Source: an uncultured Clostridia bacterium (GTDB taxonomy: Bacteria > Bacillota > Clostridia > TANB77 > CAG-508). Taken from it: a stretch of 35,481 bases of DNA. The notes under the pieces were generated by a model. It ran no database searches, was not told the origin of the DNA, and was given only the letters and a program-made list of their open reading frames with translations. The position numbers and the translations under genes are program-made. The DNA is taken from contig CAMIVO010000019.1 in assembly GCA_946401865.1 (NCBI GenBank), forward strand, positions 1 to 35,481, in the 5' to 3' direction. Position 1 is the first letter of the stretch. Every line of letters starts with the position of its first letter. This document shows positions 23,387 to 31,390 of this stretch, piece after piece.

Positions 23387-24010
23387 ATGACTCTTAAAGA
23401 ACATTATTCAATTAATAGCAGAAAAAGTATAAAACCATATTTTAAGTTAATAATATTGTTTTTCATTCTTATTACTGTTTCTCATACATATGCAAGATAC
23501 ACATATACAACAACAAATAACGGAGCAATTTCAGCTGCTAAATGGCATATAGAAATTAATGGTACGGAAATAACTAATGCAACAAGCAATTTAAATAATA
23601 ATATAAGACTATTAAATGTAGAAGATAATACAACAAATATAGATTCTGGAGATGAATGCTACTTTGATATAATAATAAATCCAAGCACATCTGAAGTTGC
23701 AATTTCATACTCTATTTTAGTAGATTTAGCTGAATCTAATTTACCTAGTGGAACAAAAATCTTAAAATATGAAAAGTATGTAAATACCGGAGCAAACGAA
23801 GAAAGAGATAAAACAGAGGATATAAATGAAGAAACGGTTTCTATAATAGAAAATATTCCATTGCAAGAGACACAAATTGCATTGAATAATGAATCAATAC
23901 GAAGATATAGGATTTTTTGCAAAATACCATTTCCAACAGATATAGACAAGGATGAAGATTTTACAGCTACATCTAGAATAACTGTAAAACAATACATAAA
24001 TCAACAATAA
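23387..24010 (+). CDS. TasA/camelysin-like secreted protein 3
   Basis: 207 aa; ATG 23387 follows AGAAAGGAG. The signal helix (about 16-34) ends SHTYARYTYTTTNNGAISAAK, close to the STYARYS site of gene 1, and the following AKWHIEI corresponds to AEWHVVM. The mature part is beta-rich with short acidic loops, two cysteines and the C-terminal motif ITVKQYINQQ. It is the first gene of an operon with the InlB-repeat protein and the intact SipW, so it is a strong candidate substrate of that peptidase. Confidence 0.82.
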   Translation: MTLKEHYSINSRKSIKPYFKLIILFFILITVSHTYARYTYTTTNNGAISAAKWHIEINGTEITNATSNLNNNIRLLNVEDNTTNIDSGDECYFDIIINPSTSEVAISYSILVDLAESNLPSGTKILKYEKYVNTGANEERDKTEDINEETVSIIENIPLQETQIALNNESIRRYRIFCKIPFPTDIDKDEDFTATSRITVKQYINQQ

Positions 24011-24024
24011 AAAGGAGAAAAAAA

Positions 24025-26349
24025 TTGAAAAGAATAAATAAAATTAGAATTAAATATGCTTTATTAATTTCCTTTTTTATAATTTTAGCAACTGTTTTGC
24101 CTACTTTCATGAGATATCAAGCAAGCGTTACAGCAAATGTAGTTGGCTATGCTAAAGAAACGAGAAGAAGTACATACAAAGTAAACTTCCATAGTAATGG
24201 AGGAACTGGTACAATGGCAAGTATGACAGTGAATTATAATGAGGCGGTTAATTTAATCCCAAACACATTCACCAATGAGCCCTCTCACTTTGCAGGATGG
24301 AATACACAGGCAGATGGAATGGGAACAAACTATAGAAATGAGCAAGAAATAATTGAAACAGATTATATTACAGGAAATCAAATAGATTTATATGCAAAAT
24401 GGGCTCAAGGTATTGCAGAGGTAGATGGTAATTTTTATCAGACTTTACAAGCTGCTGTAGATGCAGTACCAAATAATGTACAAAAGACAGTTAAACTTCT
24501 TGCAGATACCGAAGAACAAATAACTATAAAAAAATTGCAGAATATTATATTTGATTTGCAAGACTATACAGTATCAAAAACTTCAGGTAAAGACGGAGTT
24601 TTTGAAAATTATGGTACAATAAGGATAACAAATGGTACATTAACCTCAAGCGTTGATGGTGCCGTATTAAATAACTATCCAGGAGCGACGGCTTATATAT
24701 CTGGAGGAAATTTAATTGGAACATCGACTCTAAAAGGACAAGCTGTTTACAATAAAGGTGGAACAGTAGAAATCTCAGGAACGGCGTATTTAAGTAGTGC
24801 GTCGACAAATAGACCAACAGTACATCATTTAGACAATACACCTAACATTGCTATAACTAGAATATTAGGTGGAACAATTATTGGAACAAGTTATTATGCA
24901 GTAGGGAATGAAAAAGGCGCTAATGCTGTAGAAATTGGTTCAAAAGATGGAAATGTAAGTACAACCACACCAGTAATACAAAGTGGTACTTATGGAATTA
25001 GTAGCTATTCAAATAATGATGGAAGATTTAAGTTTTATGATGGAATTATAAAAGGAAAAACTGGTGCAATAAATAATGAGGCAACACTTATAACTGATGT
25101 AGAAAACTATTGTGAAATAGTACATTCACAAGAAACAATAAATAATCAAACATACAAAACAGCGTATTTGCAAAATACGGCGAATGTAAGGGAAGTAACA
25201 TTTAATCCAAATGGAGGAAATGTAAGTGAACCAACAAGAAGAATTTTAATTGGAGACCCAGTAGGAACATTACCAACTCCAACTAGGGAAGGATATGTAT
25301 TTAATGGATGGTTTACATTAAGTGAAGGTGGAGATCAAATAGATGCAACCACAATTATTACAGCAGATGTTGAATATTTTGCTCAGTGGGAAAAAGCAAA
25401 AGTAGTAACATTTAATCCAAATGGTGGAACTGTAAGTGAACCAACAAGAAGTATTATAAGTGGAAATCCAATAGGAACATTACCAACACCTACTAGAGAT
25501 GGATATGCATTTATTGGATGGTTTACATTAAGTGATGGTGGAGATCAAATAGATGCAACTACAATTATTACAGCAGATGTTGAATATTTTGCACATTGGA
25601 GACTATTATATTTTGCACAAATAGGCAATACTAAATATTATTCATTATCAGCAGCTTTAAATGCTGTGCCAACTACTAATGTTCAAACAACTATAACATT
25701 ATTACAAAATTCAGTTGGAAGCTTTAAAGTTGCTAAAAATAAAAATGTTTTACTAGATTTGAATGGTTATACATTAAGTGTTGCAGAAAATAAAACGGTT
25801 ATAGAAAATAGTGGAACTCTATTGATTACAAATGGTACATTATCATCGACACAGGCAACTGGCGCAATTAATAATTTGGAGAATGCTGTTTTAAGAATTA
25901 CTGATGGAAACTACTCTGCGACACAAAGAGCAGTAATTTATAATACTAATGGTACTGTTGAAATATCAGGTGGAACCTTTACTTCTAATGCTACTGGAAA
26001 TCCTGATAATACAAATGTACCAAGATCAACAATTCAAAATGTTGGAACTAATGGAACAATAACAATAACAGGTGGAACCATTATTGGAACAACTCAACAC
26101 GCAATTTCAGGTGATGGACCTATAATTATAGGTATTAAAGACTCAAATATTAGTAGCACATCGCCAGTTATTAGGGGTAAGCAGTATGGAGTATGGGCTT
26201 CAGGAACATTAGACTTTTATGATGGTGCTATAAAAGGTGTAGCTGATCCAATTTATGGAACTATAACAGATACTGAAGCAAATAGTACACAAGTTACTGG
26301 AACAGAAACAATTGGTAGTGATACATATAAAACTTTACATTTAGAATAA
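24025..26349 (+). CDS. InlB B-repeat / beta-helix surface protein, 774 aa
   Basis: TTG 24025 follows AAAGGAG, 14 bp after the preceding stop. A hydrophobic N-terminal segment (about 9-30) is followed by FMRYQASVTANVVGYAK, resembling the SipW-type signal region. Then come an InlB B-repeat (VNFHSNGGTGTMASMTVNY to DLYAKWA), a parallel-beta-helix-like block (QTLQAAVDAVPNN, TIRITNGTLTSS, GTVEISGTAYLSS), two nearly identical InlB B-repeats (VTFNPNGG ... GYVFNGWFTL) and a second beta-helix block. There is no LPXTG, membrane helix or SLH domain at the C-terminus (YKTLHLE), so anchoring must be through the N-terminus or through the fibre. Probably an adhesin. Confidence 0.88.
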   Translation: MKRINKIRIKYALLISFFIILATVLPTFMRYQASVTANVVGYAKETRRSTYKVNFHSNGGTGTMASMTVNYNEAVNLIPNTFTNEPSHFAGWNTQADGMGTNYRNEQEIIETDYITGNQIDLYAKWAQGIAEVDGNFYQTLQAAVDAVPNNVQKTVKLLADTEEQITIKKLQNIIFDLQDYTVSKTSGKDGVFENYGTIRITNGTLTSSVDGAVLNNYPGATAYISGGNLIGTSTLKGQAVYNKGGTVEISGTAYLSSASTNRPTVHHLDNTPNIAITRILGGTIIGTSYYAVGNEKGANAVEIGSKDGNVSTTTPVIQSGTYGISSYSNNDGRFKFYDGIIKGKTGAINNEATLITDVENYCEIVHSQETINNQTYKTAYLQNTANVREVTFNPNGGNVSEPTRRILIGDPVGTLPTPTREGYVFNGWFTLSEGGDQIDATTIITADVEYFAQWEKAKVVTFNPNGGTVSEPTRSIISGNPIGTLPTPTRDGYAFIGWFTLSDGGDQIDATTIITADVEYFAHWRLLYFAQIGNTKYYSLSAALNAVPTTNVQTTITLLQNSVGSFKVAKNKNVLLDLNGYTLSVAENKTVIENSGTLLITNGTLSSTQATGAINNLENAVLRITDGNYSATQRAVIYNTNGTVEISGGTFTSNATGNPDNTNVPRSTIQNVGTNGTITITGGTIIGTTQHAISGDGPIIIGIKDSNISSTSPVIRGKQYGVWASGTLDFYDGAIKGVADPIYGTITDTEANSTQVTGTETIGSDTYKTLHLE
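25195..25614 (+). repeat. 210-bp tandem duplication encoding two InlB B-repeats
   Basis: 25195-25404 and 25405-25614 are two copies of a 70-codon unit starting GTAACATTTAATCCAAATGG. Many stretches are identical at DNA level, including the region encoding TTIITADVEYFA. Confidence 0.9.
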
Positions 26350-26376
26350 ACATAACATGATTAATTGGGGGATAAA

Positions 26377-26994
26377 ATGATTTATACTAATGAAATTATA
26401 AAGAAAAAATACGAAAAAAAGTTAATTATAAAAAGATTGCTTAAAATAGTTTATGTACCAATTATTGCAGGTATTATTTTAATAACAATACTTGCAGGGT
26501 ACAAAAAATGTGTAAAGCATGAAAACAATATTAGTATTTTGGGATTTAGACAATATGTAGTTTCTACAGGAAGTATGGAACCTGAATATAATATTGGAGA
26601 TTTAATAGTTATAAGAGAAACAACAAAGGAAGAAATAAAAATCGGAGATGTAATTAATTATATCTCCGAAACCGGAATAGATACAATAACTCATAGAGTA
26701 GTAGATATAATACAAAAAGATGGACAAACTTACTATAAGACAAAAGGAGATAACAACAATAGTGTAGATCCAGAATTAGTAAACTATAGCCAAGTGAAGG
26801 GAATATTAGTATTTAAAATAAGCAAATTAGGAACAGTCATTACAAAAATGTTTACTGGAACAGGAATTACAATTCTATTTGCAGTTATTATATTATCATA
26901 TATAAGAGATAAAAACAAAGAAGAAAAAATAATATCAAGAGAAAATGCGAGAAAGCTATATAATGTTCCAAAATATGAGGAGAATGATAGTTAA
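26377..26994 (+). CDS. sipW: SipW-type signal peptidase I, catalytically intact
   Basis: An ER-type (S26B) signal peptidase of 205 aa. ATG 26377 follows GGGGGATA; the TTG at 26365 is upstream. A membrane helix (about 24-41) precedes the active site: Ser66 in VVSTGSMEPEYNIGDLIV and His106 in TITHRVVD, the Ser-His pair of SipW enzymes rather than the Ser-Lys of standard bacterial SPases. TKGDNN follows, then a C-terminal helix (about 160-178). SipW of Bacillus processes TasA and TapA; here it sits in the operon of TasA-like gene 3. Its stop overlaps the next ATG by one base. Confidence 0.9.
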   Translation: MIYTNEIIKKKYEKKLIIKRLLKIVYVPIIAGIILITILAGYKKCVKHENNISILGFRQYVVSTGSMEPEYNIGDLIVIRETTKEEIKIGDVINYISETGIDTITHRVVDIIQKDGQTYYKTKGDNNNSVDPELVNYSQVKGILVFKISKLGTVITKMFTGTGITILFAVIILSYIRDKNKEEKIISRENARKLYNVPKYEENDS

Positions 26995-28094
26995 TGATAT
27001 TTTACAATGATAAGAATATAAGAAAAAAAATCGAATTGGATTACAAAGAACTAGAAAATTATAAAAATTCATATAGCAAAAGAATATCTTTATATAATAC
27101 ATATTTAGATACTATGCAAGTATTTGAAGATGGAATTGTTGAGAGAAATAATCTAAATAAAGAGGATATGGAAAACAAAAAGCAAGTATTTCAAACGCAA
27201 ATTAATAAAATTGATAATAATTTAGAACTATTGACAAATTTACTAAGAAATATTGATTCAACAGGTAATATAGGAGTAGAAAAGAAAATATTAAATAAAT
27301 ATAATCAAAAATACAGAGAAATTAGAAATAATTATATAGTTAATAGCATTTTTGAAGAACAGTTAACAGAAAATTATATAAATGTATTAATGATTGATTT
27401 AGCAAAAACACTCGAAAAAATGAAGGAAGAACACGAAAAAGAAATGGAAAAAGTATTAACTGAAAAAGAAAATATTCAAAATGTAACAGAGAAAAAAGAA
27501 AATGTTATACAAGAAGATCAAATAGTAAATTATATAGATGAAACAGAAGATAAAGAAATTCATATAAAAAATAACAATACACTTTTAATATCTGAAAAAC
27601 AGGGGAAAGTTATATTACCATACAAAGCAGAAGAAGTATTAAGAATTCTTAATAAGGAGAAGAGTAAATACAGTTCTGTAGAAGAAGTAATAGAAGATAA
27701 ATTTACAAGAAATTTTTCAGACTTTAAAATACAATTTGCAAGTAGATATGCTGAAACAATAAGATTAGCTAGAGAAAGGGAGAATTATAGTTTTATTGAT
27801 GCAGTAACAATAGCAACAGAAATGATGAGAAAAAAATTTTTACACCCTGCTATAATTTCTGCATGTAGAACTCTAAACGAATTGGATGTATATTTGGATT
27901 GCCTTGATAAAAATGAGTTAGAAGATTTTAAGATATTTAATGTTAAATATGAATTATATCCAATGGTTGTAAAATCATACAATAATGGAAAAAGAGCCAA
28001 ACATAATGAAAATCCAGATTTAAAAATATTTAGTAAAATAAAAAGAATTTTCAAAATGGACAATAGAGAAACTCATAAGGCATATGACAAATAA
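26994..28094 (+). CDS. Unknown coiled-coil protein coupled to sipW
   Basis: 366 aa, not recognised. ATG 26994 overlaps the sipW stop (TAATG), with a GAGGAGA site inside sipW, so translation is coupled. Residues ~1-180 are charged and predicted helical coiled coil (KEHEKEMEKVLTEKENIQN-like). Residues ~205-340 look like a compact conserved domain (ILPYKAEEVLRIL, FKIQFASRYAETIRLARERE, HPAIISACRTLNELDVYLD). There is no signal peptide or membrane segment, so it is probably cytoplasmic. A regulatory or assembly role for the fibre locus is possible from context only. Confidence 0.75.
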   Translation: MIFYNDKNIRKKIELDYKELENYKNSYSKRISLYNTYLDTMQVFEDGIVERNNLNKEDMENKKQVFQTQINKIDNNLELLTNLLRNIDSTGNIGVEKKILNKYNQKYREIRNNYIVNSIFEEQLTENYINVLMIDLAKTLEKMKEEHEKEMEKVLTEKENIQNVTEKKENVIQEDQIVNYIDETEDKEIHIKNNNTLLISEKQGKVILPYKAEEVLRILNKEKSKYSSVEEVIEDKFTRNFSDFKIQFASRYAETIRLARERENYSFIDAVTIATEMMRKKFLHPAIISACRTLNELDVYLDCLDKNELEDFKIFNVKYELYPMVVKSYNNGKRAKHNENPDLKIFSKIKRIFKMDNRETHKAYDK

Positions 28095-28130
28095 GATAAT
28101 AAGAAGCACATAATAATATAGCTCATTAAG

Positions 28131-28160
28131 AAATAGAGAGAATCTAAATTCTCTCTATTT
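28131..28160. terminator. Palindromic terminator-like hairpin
   Basis: A perfect 13-bp inverted repeat AAATAGAGAGAAT (28131-28143) and ATTCTCTCTATTT (28148-28160) with a four-base loop; weak T tract. It closes the sipW operon. Confidence 0.6.
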
Positions 28161-28301
28161 ACTATGTATAAGCCATTTATAAACTTCATTTTCAGTAAGC
28201 TTTCCTTTTTTCATATCATTAATTTTTTCTTTAGCTTTTTTCTTCCAAGTTTCAAAGTCTTTAGCAAGTTTAGTGTTAGTTTTATCTTTTCTAATTTGCA
28301 T
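28155..28301 (-). CDS. Possible small ORF or gene remnant, 48 aa
   Basis: On the minus strand ATG 28301 runs to TAG at 28155. It encodes a basic helical peptide (KLAKDFETWKKKAKEKIND, then MKKGKLTENEVYKWLIHSK). There is no Shine-Dalgarno before the ATG, and the stop lies inside the palindrome. It looks like the C-terminal remnant of a gene rather than an intact one. From 28302 to 28389 I see nothing. Confidence 0.35.
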   Translation of the reverse strand: MQIRKDKTNTKLAKDFETWKKKAKEKINDMKKGKLTENEVYKWLIHSK

Positions 28302-28389
28302 AAATTTTTGTTGTTAATGTGAACTTAAAACGTAAGAATGAATTATAATTGAACCACAATAATTAATTGTAAATTTTTCGTAAAATCTC

Positions 28390-28418
28390 TTGAAAAAAAT
28401 ATAATTTATTGTTATGAT
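28390..28418 (+). promoter_or_regulatory. ftsEX promoter
   Basis: TTGAAA (28390-28395), a 17-bp spacer and TATGAT (28413-28418). Confidence 0.7.
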
Positions 28419-28443
28419 GTAAGAGATTGAATAAATTTTTCGA

Positions 28444-28474
28444 AAGGAGTCGTTTATAATAAAAAATTATAAAC
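28444..28474 (+). promoter_or_regulatory. Shine-Dalgarno separated from the ftsE start by a hairpin
   Basis: AAGGAG (28444-28449) is 35 bases from the ATG at 28485. Between them GTTTATAAT (28452-28460) and ATTATAAAC (28466-28474) form a perfect 9-bp stem with an A5 loop. Folding would reduce the effective spacing to about 12 bases. Confidence 0.6.
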
Positions 28475-28484
28475 AAAAACATAA

Positions 28485-29168
28485 ATGATAGAATTTAGAA
28501 ATGTTAATAAAACATATGATACAGGCACAAAAGCTGTAAAAAATGCAAATTTTTTAATAGAAAAAGGTGAATTTTGCTTTTTAGTTGGAACCTCTGGAAG
28601 TGGAAAATCAACTTTAATAAAATTAATTTTAAAAGAAGAAGAACCAACTTCAGGAAATATAATTATAAATGGAAAAGACACAACATTTTTAAAACCAAGT
28701 AGAGTTCCATATTTAAGAAGAAGTATGGGGGTTGTTTTTCAAGACTTTAGATTATTACCTGACAAAACAGTATATGACAATGTTGCATATGCAATGTATA
28801 TAGTTCGTGCAACAAGTCGCCACATACGTAGACAAGTTCCAATGGTACTTTCACTTGTTGGATTAAGCGGAAAAGCCAAAATGTATCCAAATGAGCTTTC
28901 AGGTGGTGAGCAACAAAGAGTGGCTTTAGCAAGAGCAATGGTTAATAATCCATCAATGCTTATAGCTGATGAGCCTACAGGAAATCTAGACCCAGATACA
29001 GCTTGGGATATAATGAATTTACTAAATGATATAAATATGAGAGGAACAACAGTTGTAGTTGCAACACATGCAAAAGATATAGTAGATAAAATGAAAAAAA
29101 GAGTTATACATATAGAAAAAGGCGACATTATTAGAGATGATAAAAAAGGTGGTTATGATGAAATATAA
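28485..29168 (+). CDS. ftsE: Cell-division ABC transporter ATPase FtsE
   Basis: 227-aa ABC ATPase. Walker A GTSGSGKST (residues ~35-43), Q-loop VVFQDFRLLPDKTVYDNV (the sequence typical of FtsE), signature LSGGEQQRVALARA, Walker B MLIADEPTGNLDP and the switch His in VVATHAKD are all intact. FtsE with FtsX forms a transmembrane complex that turns ATP hydrolysis into activation of periplasmic or extracellular peptidoglycan hydrolases. It has its own promoter; ftsX overlaps its 3' end by about 11 bases. Confidence 0.97.
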   Translation: MIEFRNVNKTYDTGTKAVKNANFLIEKGEFCFLVGTSGSGKSTLIKLILKEEEPTSGNIIINGKDTTFLKPSRVPYLRRSMGVVFQDFRLLPDKTVYDNVAYAMYIVRATSRHIRRQVPMVLSLVGLSGKAKMYPNELSGGEQQRVALARAMVNNPSMLIADEPTGNLDPDTAWDIMNLLNDINMRGTTVVVATHAKDIVDKMKKRVIHIEKGDIIRDDKKGGYDEI

Positions 29169-30058
29169 TGTGTTTACCTACTTAGTAGGAGAAGGATTTT
29201 CAAATATATTTAAAAATAAAAAACAAGCATTTACCTCATTTGGAACAATGTGTTTAATAATGATATTTTTTGGGTTCTGCTTTATAATAGTAGGAAACTT
29301 TAATCACTTTATTAAACAAGTAGAATCACAACAAGGAATACAAGCATTCATTAAAAAAGATGCAACAGAAGAAGAAATAGAAGAGGTTAAAAGACAAATT
29401 AACGAAATAGCAGAAATAAATACTATAGATTTTGTTTCTCAAGAACAAGCCTTAGAATCAGTAAAGCAAAGAGTTTTTCGCGATAGAGCAGATTTAATAA
29501 GTGGTTATGATGTTAGTATATTTAAACCATCATATAAAATAACACTTACAGATATTACAAAAACCGTAGAAGTTAAGGAAAAACTGCTTCAAATAGAAAA
29601 TATAGTTAAAGTAACAAATACAGATGATGTAATTGAAGTTTTAATTAAAATAGCAAGACGGAATAAAAATAGGTAGTTATACAATAATCATTGCATTAAT
29701 TGCTGTTAGTATATTTATTATTTCAAATACAATAAAACTTACAGTTTATGCAAGAAGAAAAGAAATTTCTATTATGAAATATGTTGGAGCAACAAATAGT
29801 TTTATAAGATGGCCATTTATAGTAGAAGGAATTATTATTGGACTTTCTTCAGGAATAGTTTCTCTTATAATAGTTTCAGGATTATATATGTTAGTAAGTA
29901 GAAATATTTCTTTTATAAATTTCCTAGCTAATTTAGGATTAAGGCTTTTAGAATTTAAAGAAATGTTTAGTGTTATTGTAATTGTATACCTAGTTTTAGG
30001 AATGGGCATAGGAATAATAGGTAGTACAAGATCAATGAAAAAATATTTAAAAGTTTAA
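29158..30058 (+). pseudogene. ftsX: FtsX permease, interrupted by a +1 frameshift
   Basis: FtsX is the membrane partner of FtsE. ATG 29158 (or 29155) lies inside the end of ftsE behind AAAGGTGG. The first part has the N-terminal helix and the extracellular domain (GIQAFIKKDATEEEIEEVKRQ). The frame stops at TAG 29674-29676 after reading AGA CGG AAT AAA AAT AGG. Skipping one base at about 29659 (AGA-GGA-ATA) restores KIARGIKIGSYTIII and the three C-terminal helices (ISNTIKLTVYARRKEISIMK). The restored protein would be about 299 aa, normal for FtsX. Explanations are a sequencing error, a real mutation, or programmed frameshifting at a rare CGG codon. Confidence 0.85.
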
Positions 30059-30073
30059 AAAGGGGGAAAAGTG

Positions 30074-31219
30074 ATGCAAAAAAAAATCAAAATATTTATA
30101 ATAAGCTTTTTAATAGTTTGCATTACAACACCTTTATTTGCTGCAGATGTAAATGAATTACAAGAACAAAAAAGTGAAATACAAGAAAAATTAAACCAAA
30201 CAAATGAAGAACTCAATATAGTAAATGAAGATTTAACACAAAATTTACAACAAATTCAAAAATTAGATGAAAATATTCAAGCAAATGAAGAAACAATTAA
30301 TAAAATAGATGAAGATATTTCTAAAATAGAAACTGAAATTAAAGAAATCGAAAAAAAATTGGAAGATGCAACAATTACATATAAAAAACAAAAAGACTTA
30401 TTAGATGCAAGGCTAGTTGAAATATATGAAGCAGGAGATACAAACTATTTAGAAATTGTGCTTGGTGCAAGAAGTATCTCAGATTTTTTTGCAACATATT
30501 ATATTGTATCTGAACTAGCTTCATATGATATAGAACTATTAGAATTTGTTGAGGAAAAGAAAAACGAAATAGAACAAGACAAAAATAAAATATATGATAA
30601 AAGAACTGAATTAGAAAATAAAGAAAGAACAGCTTCTAAAACAAAAATTGCACTATCAAATACAAGAGTTTTAAGACAAAATTATATATCAAAATTAAGC
30701 CAAGAAGAACAAGAACTACAAGCCCAAATAGATGAATATAATGCACAAATAAACTCAATAGAAACAGAAATAAAAAGTTTGGCAAAAACCATCAATTTTG
30801 GAGAAGACTATTCAGGTGGACCAATGCAATGGCCAATACCAGGACATTATACAATTACATCTAATTATGGAATGAGAGTTCATCCAATTACAGGAGTATA
30901 TAAACTTCATACTGGGGTTGATATAAGTGCATCTATGGGAACAGAGTTTACAGCAATTGCAAATGGTGTTGTAGTAAAAGCCGAATATAATTCAGCATAT
31001 GGAAATATGGTAATAATTGACCATGGTGGAGGGGTTCAAACTCTATATGCTCATGGTTCAGAAATAGTTGCTACATTAGGGCAGGTAGTTAATGCAGGAG
31101 ATGTTATTTTGAAAGTTGGTTCAACAGGCTATTCAACAGGACCACATGCACATTTCGAGATAAGAGTTAATGGGAACCCAGCTAATCCATTAGATTATGT
31201 TTCAGTACCTGAATATTAG
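30074..31219 (+). CDS. Coiled-coil M23 peptidoglycan hydrolase 1 (EnvC-like)
   Basis: 381 aa from ATG 30074 (GTG 30071 also possible) behind AGGGGG. A signal peptide (about 1-24, ending PLFAADV) is followed by a long coiled coil (~25-235), then a LytM/M23 zinc endopeptidase domain: HPITGVYKLHTGVDISA holds the HxxxD zinc ligands and GPHAHFEIRV the HxH. All metal ligands are present, so the enzyme is probably active and not a bare activator. The order ftsE-ftsX-M23 with a coiled coil is that of FtsEX-activated hydrolases; the coiled coil would contact the FtsX extracellular domain. Confidence 0.93.
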   Translation: MQKKIKIFIISFLIVCITTPLFAADVNELQEQKSEIQEKLNQTNEELNIVNEDLTQNLQQIQKLDENIQANEETINKIDEDISKIETEIKEIEKKLEDATITYKKQKDLLDARLVEIYEAGDTNYLEIVLGARSISDFFATYYIVSELASYDIELLEFVEEKKNEIEQDKNKIYDKRTELENKERTASKTKIALSNTRVLRQNYISKLSQEEQELQAQIDEYNAQINSIETEIKSLAKTINFGEDYSGGPMQWPIPGHYTITSNYGMRVHPITGVYKLHTGVDISASMGTEFTAIANGVVVKAEYNSAYGNMVIIDHGGGVQTLYAHGSEIVATLGQVVNAGDVILKVGSTGYSTGPHAHFEIRVNGNPANPLDYVSVPEY

Positions 31220-31230
31220 TTGAATAAAAT

Positions 31231-31362
31231 TACAATTTGTTATATTTTGTCCGCGTCAGCATTTCGTTTTTAAAAATTCGTATGGTGGGTATCCCTAAAG
31301 GGGGAACCATAGAATTTTTAAAAATGATGTGCGGTTAAAAAGGACAAAATTTACAAATTGTA
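31231..31362. other. Large imperfect palindrome between the two M23 genes
   Basis: Nested inverted repeats: 31231-31252 with 31342-31362 (TACAATTTGT ... ATTTTGTCC, imperfect), 31267-31279 with 31312-31324 (perfect TTTTTAAAAATTC), 31281-31286 with 31306-31311 (TATGGT/ACCATA), and CCC-TAAA-GGG at the apex. Nothing ends in a long T tract. It could be a structured leader RNA of the next gene or a miniature palindromic element. Confidence 0.7.
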
Positions 31363-31390
31363 TTTAAAATAAGTATTAAGGAGAAAACTT

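Noticed and set aside
31231-31362. c-di-AMP (ydaO) riboswitch or simple terminator
   Set aside because: The conserved ydaO blocks are not visible, and there is no T tract for termination; kept as an unexplained structure.
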